From Isoetes taiwanensis (taxonomy: Eukaryota > Streptophyta > Lycopodiopsida > Isoetales > Isoetaceae): DNA of 64,000 nt. The stretch covers positions 248,001 to 312,000 of the forward strand of contig JAJEKV010000102.1 of assembly GCA_021234155.1 (NCBI GenBank). The letters run 5' to 3'. Below are positions 54,146 through 64,000 of the stretch, piece after piece (position 1 is the first letter of the stretch; the number at the start of each line of letters is the position of its first letter). The notes beneath the pieces were generated by a model. It searched no databases. It saw only the letters and a program-made list of their open reading frames with translations, and was not told where the DNA came from. Both the position numbers and the translations under genes were made by a program.

Positions 54146-55454
54146 TAAACGAGGTGCACCCTGAACTACCACAGTCGTCGGATTCGTCGATCCTACGATC
54201 CAGATCGTATGTTGGGGCCTGTGAGCACCTCTCGTTTCACTTATAGTCATTTATGATTGGAGGCGCATATGATTTTGAAATATGAAATACGATTTTGCCT
54301 AAGGTTTTGAGGGAATATCGAACCTCTATATGGCTTTGTCTAAGATTTTAGAATAAGAAATACGGGGGCTCGAACCTCTGCCAAAATAACTCAATGTTCT
54401 AATAAAACTACTTTAACAAATAAATCCAGTGAGCTAATATGATTATTTTTTATCTTAAATCTATGTTTTTTTTTTTATAACAACCTATTCAATTGTTTTA
54501 AAGATATATTGTCTATGGTTACCTCATATCAAATCCTCCTGAATACCCTGTCATTTTGCTACATATTCTAAATGAGATGCACCTGGACTACTACAGTCGT
54601 TGGATTCGTCGATCCTATGATCCAGATCGTATGTTGGGGCCTGTGAGCACCTCTTGTTTCGCTTATAGTCATTTATGATTGGAGGCGCCTGTTGAAATAT
54701 GAAATACGGTTTCGCCTAATGTTTTGAGGGAATATCGAACCTCTATACGACTTGGCCTAAGATTTTAGAATATGAAATACGCGGGCTCGAACCTCCACCA
54801 AAATAACTCAATATTTTAATAAGACTACTTTAATCAATATACCCAATGAGCTAATGTGATTATATTTTATCTTGAATCTATACTCTCTTTTTTTTTTTAT
54901 AACAACCCATTCAATTGTTTTAGGGATATATAGTCTATGGTTTCAAAATTGTTATTTTTTACATCCATATCAAATCCCCCTAGAACCCCCTGTTATTTTG
55001 CTATATATTCTAAATGAGATGCACTCTGGACTACCACAGTCGTCAGATTCGTCGATCCTACGATCCAAATCGTATGTTGGGGCCTGTGAGCACTCTCCTT
55101 TCACTTATAGTCATTTATAATTGGAGGCGGCTATGATTTTGAAATTTGAAATACGATTTTGCCTAAGGTTTTGAGGGAATATCGAACCTCTATAATGACT
55201 TTTGTCTAAGATTTTAGAATATGAAATACGAGGGCTCAAATCTCTACCAAAATAACTCAATGTCCTAATAAGACTACTTTAACCAATATACCCAGTGAGC
55301 TAATGTGATTATTTTTTATCTTGAATCTATGTTTTTTTTTATAACAATCCATTCAATTATTTTAGAGATATATTGTGTATGGTTTCAAGAATTGTTATTT
55401 TTTACGTCCATATCAAATCCTCCTAGAACCCCCTGTTATTTTGCTACATATACA
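54146..55454 (-). repeat. ~440-bp tandem unit array, copy B, three units
   Basis: Counterpart of 25148-26467 with small indels. The A- and B-box-like words are retained (for example CTCGAACCTC near 54368-54377, complement of the B box). Confidence 0.65.
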
Positions 55455-56040
55455 AGTTTTTGTTGGCAAAAAAAACTTTACTAAAAAATAGGAGTTTTTT
55501 GTGCATGTCGAACCATTGAGAGTTCATATGAATATAGAGAAAAAGATGTAGCTAAAATTGAAAATGGAAACTAGATCAATCCCAACACATGTGTCTTAAA
55601 GGTTATTGCTCCCCATGAGGAGTTATGAATTACAAAGACATATTACAGTTTCCTGCAACCTTTGTATGCAATCCCTCTTTTGAGAGGAGGAGCTCGACCA
55701 ATCTGCAAGGGCATAATAGCTCTGCCTTGATGACGCTATGTAGAACACCAAATAAATAAAGGAAGAAATAGGTAAAAGCTCAGTGATATATGTTGCTTAT
55801 CCTCTGCCATGCACATACCAAATAACATTAATTAGCACATGGCTTAGCTGTAATGGAATTGAAGATGCAAAACCTCAAGAGAAAAGTAGCATTTGGTTCC
55901 AACTTTGGATGTAAAACTGGGAGGAGAACATGTAAAACGAGCCGAGATGCCAGAACTCGAAACCCTAACAAACCACAAAAATGTTTAGAGCTTGATGTCG
56001 ATTTTTGTGTTTCTAATAAGAAGGGTTGTTTTCGCATACC

Positions 56041-56091
56041 TGAGGCTGCGAAAAACTCCCTATTTCCTACTGCAGCAATCCCGAATGCCAT
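56041..56091 (-). pseudogene. possible captured first exon, copy B
   Basis: Same as 29728-29778: MAFGIAAVGNREFFAAS then CAG|GTATGC, unchanged. Confidence 0.35.
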
Positions 56092-56870
56092 AGTCTAACC
56101 TACGTCGCATGCTTAGGTTTCAAAAATCAAGATTGATGTTGGTAGAAGTGGTGGTAAGCAAATTTTCATGGCTTTTCTAAATTTCTCCACCATAGATGGG
56201 GAAATTCTTAGATCTAATGGTAAGAATTTATTTTGGCTGAGGTAGCTTGCTACGTATGGAACACTCAACTTGAAGAAATTTAGAAAGAACATGAAACATG
56301 TAGGAAGCCATAAAATGTTGTAGGGAGGGTTAGGCAAGCCTGCTAAAAAGAAGATTATATCTTTTTAAGGGCTTCTTATTTTTAAACCTAACAAACTTTT
56401 TAACAATTTTTTGGGTTATCTTTTTAAGGCCTTATTATTTAGAAACCTAAAATGCGAAGGCAATTAGGAATTTTTGTTGGAGAGCCATTGGCATGTCGGA
56501 GGAACTAATTTTAAGCTGGGCGGCCTGCCTGACCCGGCCTGACTGTTGCAGGGGATGATGTAATTCCTAGACTCAGGGGTTTGCTTGATCGTAATAAGCT
56601 TGAGCTTCCATGTGCTTAAGCTTGAGCTTGTGCTTGATTCTGGAACATAAATTTTGATGGTTCACTGACACATTGTGTTGAATTGGCCATAAATTGATTT
56701 TATCTTGCTTTTCAGGTGTATGCATAGCAGAATCTAAGGTAGCTTTTGGATTCATGCAGCAAAACAGGAAAGAGGAAATGAATGGGAAAGGCTTGGTTAC
56801 TTCCAGAGCTTAGCCATGGAACCTGTAAAAGGCAGCATTGCAAACTATATACAAACGACTAGAAACGTGT

Positions 56871-56887
56871 GCCCGGCGATGCCGGGC
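56871..56887 (-). terminator. Helitron 3' hairpin
   Basis: Seven-base arms GCCCGGC/GCCGGGC with a three-base loop, eight bases from the CTAG end. In Helitrons this serves as the rolling-circle termination signal. Confidence 0.85.
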
Positions 56888-56889
56888 AT

Positions 56890-57750
56890 TATTTGATGTG
56901 TGTGCATTTGGTGAATCCAAGATGATAGTATTGTGCATGCAGATAAGCGTTGAGCAAGGTATATATTGTCATGTGCTCGGGCATTGTTTGGGGGCTTTTA
57001 GGGTAGATGTGCAAGGGTTTTAGGGAAGTGTGATATTTTTGCACAGACATTGATTGAGCTAAATAAGAGTTGCTCGGAGATTGCTCGGGCGTTGATCGAG
57101 CTAGATGGCTTTAAAGGAGTGATATTTTGCATGGGCGTTGCTTGTGTTGGATGTGCCTTGCTCCAGCTAGAAGTGTGAGGGTTAACAAAAGTGTTATTTT
57201 ACCCCAAAAATGCATGCAATGTTCATGCATGTCAGGCCAAATTGACTTCATCATTCTGGCACGAATGTTTTAATCCTTATGCGAGAGAAATTTTGGTTGC
57301 GAAGATGGAAGGAATATTCCATCTTGTTCTCTGAGTTGCGAATTTCTAGATGCGTTGTGGGCATTCTTAGGCACTGTTCGAGCTTGATTTGCAGGGGCTT
57401 TGGGAGCCAAGCATTGGTTGGGCGCTGATCGGGCTAGATTTGCAAGGAATTTAAAAGTGTTCTTTTTATTGGCGTTGCTTGATGTTCCTCAGGCTAGATG
57501 TATGAGGATTTCATAGAAAGCTATATTCTATCCCGCCGTTACTTCAACTATAGTTGCATGTTCGGCTAAGTAGAAAAGTAAGAGTGCAAATCCTTCATGC
57601 TTGTGAAGAATTTCGGATGTGTCGAATGCAAGAAATGTTTCATATTCATTCCAAAGTTGAAATCCCTACTTTTGGTTGGGCTAGAATTGTGAGTGTTCTA
57701 AGAGAAAATGCTATTTTACCCGAGCATTATTTTGGATGTTGCTCGTGCTA
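56890..57750. other. degenerate TTGCTCGGGC-type repeats in the Helitron
   Basis: Words such as GCTCGGGCGTTGATCGAGCT and GTGATATTTTGCA recur irregularly. No gene is seen. Confidence 0.5.
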
Positions 57751-60470
57751 AGTTGTCTTCACATGACTTGCAATCTACATGCATTCTAGTAGGTGGTTAT
57801 GATCTCTTTGGTTATTCTAGTATGCACTTATGACCTTTTCATGCTCACAATTGAAAGCAACTTCGTGCCAAGAAAGCAGATTGCACACTAAGTATACATT
57901 AATGGCAAGAGTTTTAGGTTCCTTTTCCTACAAATTATGATTTAGATGTGCCAAATAATCTCCACCAACAAAAAATCCGACACAAAAACTAAATTGAAGG
58001 TCATTTTGAAGCAAAATTCGGCGCCAGATGACCTAAACCCTATATTTTGCCAAAACATACTTTCCAACGTCTGATTTTTCTGAGTGCCTTGAATTTTTTA
58101 ATTTCAGATATGCTTCCTGTAAAAGTGAGGAATTAGTCGACCGTATCATTCAAGCCCAAAAATTAGTCTATCAATTCATTGAATCATGGTTCATCTTCGT
58201 GATTTCTTGAATATGTTCTTAAACAATTGCCTGCCATACAAAGGAAAAAATACAATCTGTCTTTTCTTTTTGCCTGGTCAAATTCAAAGCTACAATAGCC
58301 TTGTTTATACTTGGATGTAAAACTCATAGCACCATCCAGCCAGCTCAAAGTGTAATAAATTTTGCTTTTCTAACACATGATCCATATTTCATTGGACCCA
58401 TATTTCATTGGAGCATTACATCTGACCAACATTTGCTTTCCATTTACGTAGCCCTGATTAAGGGCAAATAGTTGGAGATGCCAATAAAAAAATGATACTA
58501 CTACTCAACCCAATATCAGACTTTTGCTTTCATAATATGAATATCAGGGGCATCATACCAGGCCACACGTCGGTTTTTTCCACATATAACATGACCTTGA
58601 CCCTAATTAAGGGCAAATAGCTGGCATGATGCTAAATTACAAAATTGATTATACTCAGCATACACTCGCTTGCCGTATAGCATAAACCTGGCTGTTATGG
58701 AATGTTTGTTTGTAGACCAATATATTATGCTGGTCATATCTATAAATACGAACAATTCAATTCTTTAAAACTCAAGCAAGAAACTATTCCATAATTTTCT
58801 AGTCCTTGAAACTCCTAGTCAACAAATAAGACAGGGAGGAACCTGCAATTTGGAAGGCAGACATCATACAAATTGTTATAAGATGCTGCTACTATATCTA
58901 TTTGAACATAACATGTCTTTGTGCTTATGTTATATGTCAACATATATAAAGAATCACATGGACACTGGATTTATTCACTTCAAAAACCCTCAATCTAGAG
59001 ATTATGCGTGCTCTAAGAGATATTATTCTTATCAACTGGAAATGTTTGTGGAAAAAATAGGCCCTGAATATCACTGATATTGGAAAAGGCAAAGAAGATG
59101 CTATATTCAAAGAGCTCTCTGTAGCCATCCTATACTTAAATGTCCTGAAGCAATCATCTTGTTAGCCATAAGAGATATACAATCAAGAAGGCCAAAAGCA
59201 ATGGAGTATATCAAAGCATAAGAATCCTGTTGAAAATGGCAAGAATATACTATATGAAGAAGCTAAGCACATACAACCCTGGTTTGCCACTACTGGATCT
59301 TCCTAATGCAGCACCTGGCTTAAAACCAAAGCTTTCAATTTTGGTGTGCACAGAAAAAACCAGGGAGATGGATATTTGCCAGAAGGACCAATGATCAAGG
59401 CATTGTACAAAGTCCAGTTTTAAATCTGTTTCAAGTTGCATACATAAATTTCTGTTCAATTCCACACCTAAATACAAAAAGTCCTTATCAGACCATTGAC
59501 AACCAGTGACGATGCACATAGGAATGCCTGCATCAGAATGCAACAAAAAGTCCTTAACCTCAGACCATTGACAATCATCGATGATACAGGAAAATGTGGT
59601 TATAAGAGTAAATATTCTTTGGGATTTGACCATATAAATTTTCAGCATAAAACATGTGGCCTCAGGTTGCCAATAAATAAAGAAACATAAAACAAAAGAT
59701 GATGTACCCCACCTAAGATTGCATGTAGAAAACATGAATAGAAACAACACTAACCTGCACATGTGTTTGTGCTTTCCAATTGAGAGGCATTAACAGAAAG
59801 GATAACATACTTCAATGGGCAATCCCTAAGCCTTAGCCTGATAAATTGCATTAAAATGTTTATGAGATGACCTTCTACATATTGATGCGTCTGTTTATGA
59901 TTTCCCGTAAACAAAATCTGATGATGAAGTACACAGAGAAATAAAACATCATACAAAAGTTAAGAGCAAAAGGATCTACAGAAGAAAACCAGTGCTGCCG
60001 TGGAAAATTCGACATGCATTTGGAGCGAAATTGTTGCCTCAAAATATCTGGAATTAAACATGTCTGTCTGCCATAACATGTCTTTCTGCTCGCTTTCTGA
60101 AAAATGGCTACAGAACTCAGATTCAATTGATCAAAAGAAATGTCCCAAAACTTTACAATATAAAATAGTTCCAGAAGTATATTTGCATGCAGCATGCAAG
60201 AATGTCTTGCAAAAATGCAATGGTCGGCACTTTGTGGCTAAGCAGTATTTTCAAATCTTACATTCTAATAGTGTGTCGTTCCTGCTCTAGAAATCCGTGA
60301 TTATGACCCTGTCACCTGAAAACACTGTGAACCCTGAGATTTGAAAACCCTGTGATTAGAACTGCAAAGGGCTTAGGTGGGTCGTACCTAGTTCAATGAT
60401 TCCTCTGAAGATTATGATTTGTTGTTCCTGTGATTTGCAAGAGCAATTTGCTAATGACAATTTGCTCATA
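57751..60470. other. intron-like Helitron interior
   Basis: AT-rich, no ORF with a recognised domain. A ~70-base tandem duplication lies at 59477-59590 (AAAAAGTCCTTA...GACCATTGACAA). The 170-codon minus-strand frame at 59250-59762 has no domain and crosses that duplication, so it is not called. Confidence 0.45.
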
Positions 60471-60476
60471 CCTCAT

Positions 60477-60551
60477 TTATTTTGCAAAGCCCCAAAAGTA
60501 AGCAGAACCGCCATATCCACCGTAACAACCGCCATATCCACCGTAACGGCT
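60477..60551 (-). pseudogene. captured terminal exon of a glycine-rich protein
   Basis: After TTTAATTTGTGCAG on the minus strand the frame reads RYGGYGGCYGGYGGSAYFWG then FAK and stop. GGY repeats of this kind end plant glycine-rich RNA-binding proteins. Only this exon is legible. Cargo of the Helitron, same orientation as the element. Confidence 0.6.
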
Positions 60552-61483
60552 GCACAAATTAAACAAAGAAATATCTATTAACCTCTTCAGAAGACTGCTT
60601 GGGTCCGTGAGACGAATAAACCAGCTGTAGTCCATGAAGGAGCGCAGGAAAAATAATTTAAATACAAAATGCAAACAAAACAGGATGGCTTTAGATGGAA
60701 AAATATGTGAATCTGCTTAATGAACTCATAATGAAATACATCTTCACATGAAAATATGTGGCTACATGAAATTTGTACAGCATATTGAATCTCAAGCATG
60801 ACATCATCTCAAAACATGCAAAAAAAAGGAAAAAACAACAAACTTGGAAGCTAGAGCACAGAGCTAGATAATCTGCTTCCACAAAATCAGCAAAGATATG
60901 GTGATGTCTGCATTAAGTGCAAATGGGAGTAATGACAAAATTATAAAACAAAGACGAAATAAGCAAATTGGAATTGCAGAAGGAAAGCAGAGCTAACCCC
61001 AAACTTAAAAGAGAATCAAAGAAAAACTTATCAATACAGAAACTGTTATCTGTTGGTCGACATCTCAGCATCTGCCATAGTCGGTTCCTGTCCCTTCAAA
61101 CTGCTAGATAATAAATAAAACTCAGTCAAATATTTAGACCAGTGATGCCTAAGGTAGTTATCTCTATGCATTATGTGGCTAAGACCTACTCTCGTAGTCA
61201 TAACTTCATAGTCCATCCGCCAGAAATACAGCAACAAATAACGTTAGCCAGAACTACCGTCTCATGCACCACAAAAGTGCACTCTTGGGACGTGGCATCT
61301 GTAAATAGAAAATAGGACCTCGCGCATCTGCCGATACATGCAAAAAAATTTAAAGATTAGAATGGCACTCCACACATCAGAAGCAACATTTAAATCTGAC
61401 CCACCGAAATTCATCCAAATCGACATAGTTAGTTCATCAGACCAAGCGCCACATTTGCAAAATAAAAGGAACTGATATACGAA

Positions 61484-61834
61484 ATGGAGCAGAGAAAATG
61501 TCGGAAAATCCAGTGGAACAACGAACATTTCGATGGAAACTCGAACAATCACAAAGCTAACAAATTACCGGTTGCAGCCTTAGGTGCCGATTTGAAGGCG
61601 GGTGAAGCTGATATGAAGAAGAGCACTGGAAGAACGTCTGCATTTGCATTGTATTGGCATTACAGAATTCTGAGTATGGAGCCAGAGACTGAGACGGAGG
61701 AGACAGACGAAGAATTTCTCAACTACAACTATTCTGCTTTATTTCCCAATCTTTTGAAGAGCTATGATCTGCTTAAGGAAATCGGCAGCGGTGGCCAAGC
61801 TACGGTTTTTCGCTGCAGAAGTAAAATAGAAGGT
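61484..61834 (+). pseudogene. captured first exon of a protein kinase
   Basis: The ORF contains MEPETETEETDEEFLNYNYS and then YDLLKEIGSGGQATVFRCRS, the glycine-rich ATP-binding loop (GSGGQATVF) of a Ser/Thr kinase, followed by a donor (ATAGAAG|GTAAGA). The Lys of subdomain II would lie in the next exon, which is missing. The acidic leader before the loop suits a kinase N-terminus. It lies antisense within the Helitron near its 5' end. Fragment only. Confidence 0.7.
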
Positions 61835-61933
61835 AAGAAAGAGTTTGCTTGCAACTGAGTGCCCGAAGGAAGACTCGAATGTGAGGAAAAAAGATGTACG
61901 ATTCAAAAAAAAATGTACCGCAGGGGGGGAGGG

Positions 61934-61955
61934 GGAACGCCGCATGCGGCGTTCC
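61934..61955. repeat. perfect 22-bp palindrome near the Helitron 5' end
   Basis: GGAACGCCGCA followed by its complement, 40 bases inside the 5' terminus, next to a G-run (61924-61935). Unrelated in sequence to the palindromes of the 12.1-kb transposon. Confidence 0.8.
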
Positions 61956-62649
61956 AGGCACATTTCCCAACCCCTTGCCTTTTTAAAAAAGAAGATGTAG
62001 TGCGAAGATATTGAAACTAAGACAGGTAGGTAGGGCAATTTATTTTTAGGTCCCGTTTCATTCCTTACTTTGGGAATTGATCTTATGGTGGCCCCACTTT
62101 ATTGATCGCATCTCGTATCTTTTTTTTTTTTTTTGAAATTTTGTTTTGTTTTGTTATAGGATTTGTGCTATATTATATGTTTTATATGATATTCATGAAC
62201 TTGCCAATGGTTTCGAATTTTTATTTATTTTTTCAAACAAAGAAAACATCTTCTCCCATAACATACCAAAACAATTATTAGATTGACCACTTTATATTTA
62301 AATTAATATCTAAGTTTACTTTGACCTAATAACATGCTTTTATTTATCCTCTTGTTGAGTTTTCCTTGACACTCATATTATACCAATTATGACATATCAT
62401 GTGACATGATGTAACATTTGTAAAGACCTTGTGAAAAATCCTATGATTTGAAAGGGTTCATTGATGGCTTTATTTTAGCCATTTGGCATACAAGCTATCT
62501 TCCTTACAATACATATGTAAATATCTCATAATAACAAGCAGATTTGTCTAAATAGCCATGTTGCAGTGCTCATTTATGTTACGCACATACTTTTGAAATT
62601 GCACACGTCTTCCAAACGCATATATAATTGATCTTAAAATCCACTGAAA

Positions 62650-63542
62650 TATATTGTTATAGTTGCATTGAGTTAGGGGAACATATGCTTTAATGAAGTT
62701 ATATGAATATAAGCTTTTAATGCTAATGGCCTGCCTTGGGAAAAGCTGTCGGCAAGATTGTTATAGCTAGGGGTCCCTGCGGATCTATAGAATGCAGCGT
62801 ATAGACTATTAGTAGATAGCCCAACCATTTGGCAGTAGTATTGGGGTCCACTAAGGCTATCCTCTGTCTCCAACACTATTCGGACTCTACATTCTAAGGT
62901 AATCCTCATATCATCGTCATGTCAGCTAAGACCTCCCCTTTCAGTTATCAGAGGCAAACTACGGAAGTGACACCCACCTACAAGTATTTGGGAGTGGAAT
63001 CTCCTTCTATAGTGTTTTGGGACACTTCCATCCGGTTAAAAGGGATAATGGGCTAGAAGGCACTGTATGCAATGCAAAACAACAGCCATGATTGGGCCCA
63101 TCAGTCCCACTTGTTTAAAGTCTTGGTGGAGCTTGTCCTTCTATATGGGATCTAAGTCTGGGGGAGTATCCCTTGCTATCTAGAATGTCTTGGAGCAGGT
63201 GCATAAAGCCTTCTTGGCACAAGCACTAAAATTAAAGTCCACGGTCCCATATTAAATCCTGTTGCAATAGACAGGTTTCTAGAGGGCAGCCCTTGATCGC
63301 TACATCATCTACTTTCAAAAGGTGGTCAATATGGATGATGCTCGTCTCTCCAACTTGGCTTACACCATGGCAATGGAGCCATTGCACTTCAAGGTCTGCT
63401 GAAGGGAAAGTGGAGCTCAGTGGCTGGCCAGGTGGAATATGCATAAGCACAGGTATATGCAGGCGCAAAAGAAGCAGATTGCCATAGCTTGAGACAGTAC
63501 TTTGATGCTTGCTTTCTTAGCAAGCTTTGGGGTGCCAGCGCC
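62650..63542 (+). mobile_element. relic LINE, copy B
   Basis: Counterpart of 38700-39604 with a small deletion near 63086. It stops where copy A continues into the zinc-knuckle end. Confidence 0.65.
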
Positions 63543-64000
63543 TTTTGATTCATTGCAACATCTAAATATAAGAAAGAGGTAACAAAGTAGTAGTCTGGAT
63601 CCTGAAAGATTAAGTATTCAGGTCAGCCTTTACCATTACTATTCTCTCACAAGGATTCTCTCATAACTATTCAACATATGCAATACAAATTATGCATCAT
63701 GTTACACATTTGTAGCATATATAGTTTTTTTTTAAAGGTTAAGCATGCTAGTTAAAGCGCAAAAGTAAAGAGGGTTTCTATCAGAGCAGGTCCCATTCTA
63801 TAACCCAACCACAACACCAAGTAGCCTTCAACCTTTTCTTGATTGCTCAAGTTTTGGGATCATAAATACTTTTAGAACTTGAACATCATAAATAGCTTTT
63901 GAGACGGGGATTTTCGAGTCTAGTACTAATAAGCTCACATAAAGAGCATAGGTGTGGATTGCAGGAGGAGGCACATAATTAAACACAAAACTAGACAGAT
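63543..64000. other. unrecognised sequence after the end of duplication homology
   Basis: No ORF, repeat or splice pattern that I can name. Homology to copy A is lost at 63543, so this is either an insertion in copy B or unique flank. Confidence 0.4.

Larger units (their letters stand above)
56859..61995 (-). mobile_element. Helitron, 5.1 kb, non-autonomous
   Basis: Read on the minus strand it starts 5'-TC (61995-61994) after an A and ends in hairpin GCCCGGC-ATC-GCCGGGC, eight bases (ACACGTTT), CTAG, followed by T. Copy A holds the uninterrupted site ACAAAGGA|TGTAGTGCG (30492-30507), so insertion was between A and T without target duplication. These are the defining features of canonical Helitrons. 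No Rep/helicase ORF is present. Cargo: a kinase exon on the plus strand and a glycine-rich exon on the minus strand. Confidence 0.93.
39987..63542. repeat. segmental duplication, copy B
   Basis: Direct repeat of copy A, starting at the same words as 3926. It stays collinear until 63542, where it leaves copy A (39604) in the middle of a relic LINE. The remaining part of copy A (39605-39986) is not present before the window ends, either because another insertion lies at 63543 or because the duplication is shorter than copy A. Differences from copy A are mostly single bases, except for copy-specific insertions and a few clustered patches within the L1. Confidence 0.9.

Noticed and set aside
57550-57751. 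Small ORF MHVRLSRKVRVQ
   Set aside because: Lies in degenerate Helitron repeats, no domain and no promoter.
59250-59762. 170-codon minus-strand ORF in the Helitron
   Set aside because: Crosses a non-coding tandem duplication, composition like translated intron, no domain.

Overview
The window looks like nuclear DNA from a land plant, and it is almost entirely transposable-element territory. The evidence is plant-type L1 LINEs ending in a zf-RVT-like cysteine/histidine module, captured exons of plant-type proteins (prephenate/aspartate aminotransferase, a DUF819-type membrane protein, a protein kinase), GT-AG introns and Helitrons. A non-seed plant (fern, lycophyte, bryophyte) is my guess, not something the sequence proves. 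I see no rRNA gene, intact tRNA gene or CRISPR array, and no clearly intact host gene.

Large-scale layout: 1-3925 is single-copy here, with a decayed L1 tail and an acidic orphan ORF. From 3926 the window is a tandem segmental duplication. Copy A is 3926-39986 and copy B starts at 39987 and can be followed to 63542. The copies are nearly identical where they align, but each has its own insertions, so each serves as the empty site for the other. Copy A alone carries a 12.1-kb TIR DNA transposon (4271-16370), a short L1 with a 15-bp target duplication (22841-23359), a LINE 3' end (24032-24353), a minus-strand LINE (26699-29376) and a back-to-back pair of Helitron-like elements (30640-38175). 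Copy B alone carries a 342-bp segment (40191-40532), a 121-bp transposon-end relic between 107-bp direct repeats (41913-42247), a LINE (45814-49170), a minus-strand LINE (51677-53689) and a textbook Helitron (56859-61995). Shared, older content is an L1, a GAATCT-type minisatellite, roughly 440-bp tandem units with tRNA-like A and B boxes, and a relic LINE.

The most interesting object is the 12.1-kb transposon. It sits inside the L1 endonuclease reading frame, has 25-bp terminal inverted repeats and duplicates TTATT (or TATT). On the plus strand it encodes a decayed transposase of the GHTH(E/D)DID type (a family I recall under the placeholder DUF7869). Divergently, on the minus strand, it encodes a three-exon protein of about 1,050 residues. 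That protein would begin with Met followed by ARTKQTAR, the first eight residues of histone H3. It continues with a basic, possibly ParB-like region and ends in a segment resembling the AdoMet-binding part of a permuted amino-methyltransferase. Two small paralogous genes with TATA boxes and a fragment of another ORF complete the cargo. About two dozen palindromes built on one core (AAATTGGGCG and its inverse) are confined to this element. They occur between genes and inside both introns, and in several the palindrome extends into flanking DNA that is otherwise unique to that copy.

Working model (inference): a large transposon whose transposase is accompanied by a chromatin- or DNA-modification-related protein carrying an H3-tail mimic. 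Both main genes are now broken by frameshifts or stops in this copy.
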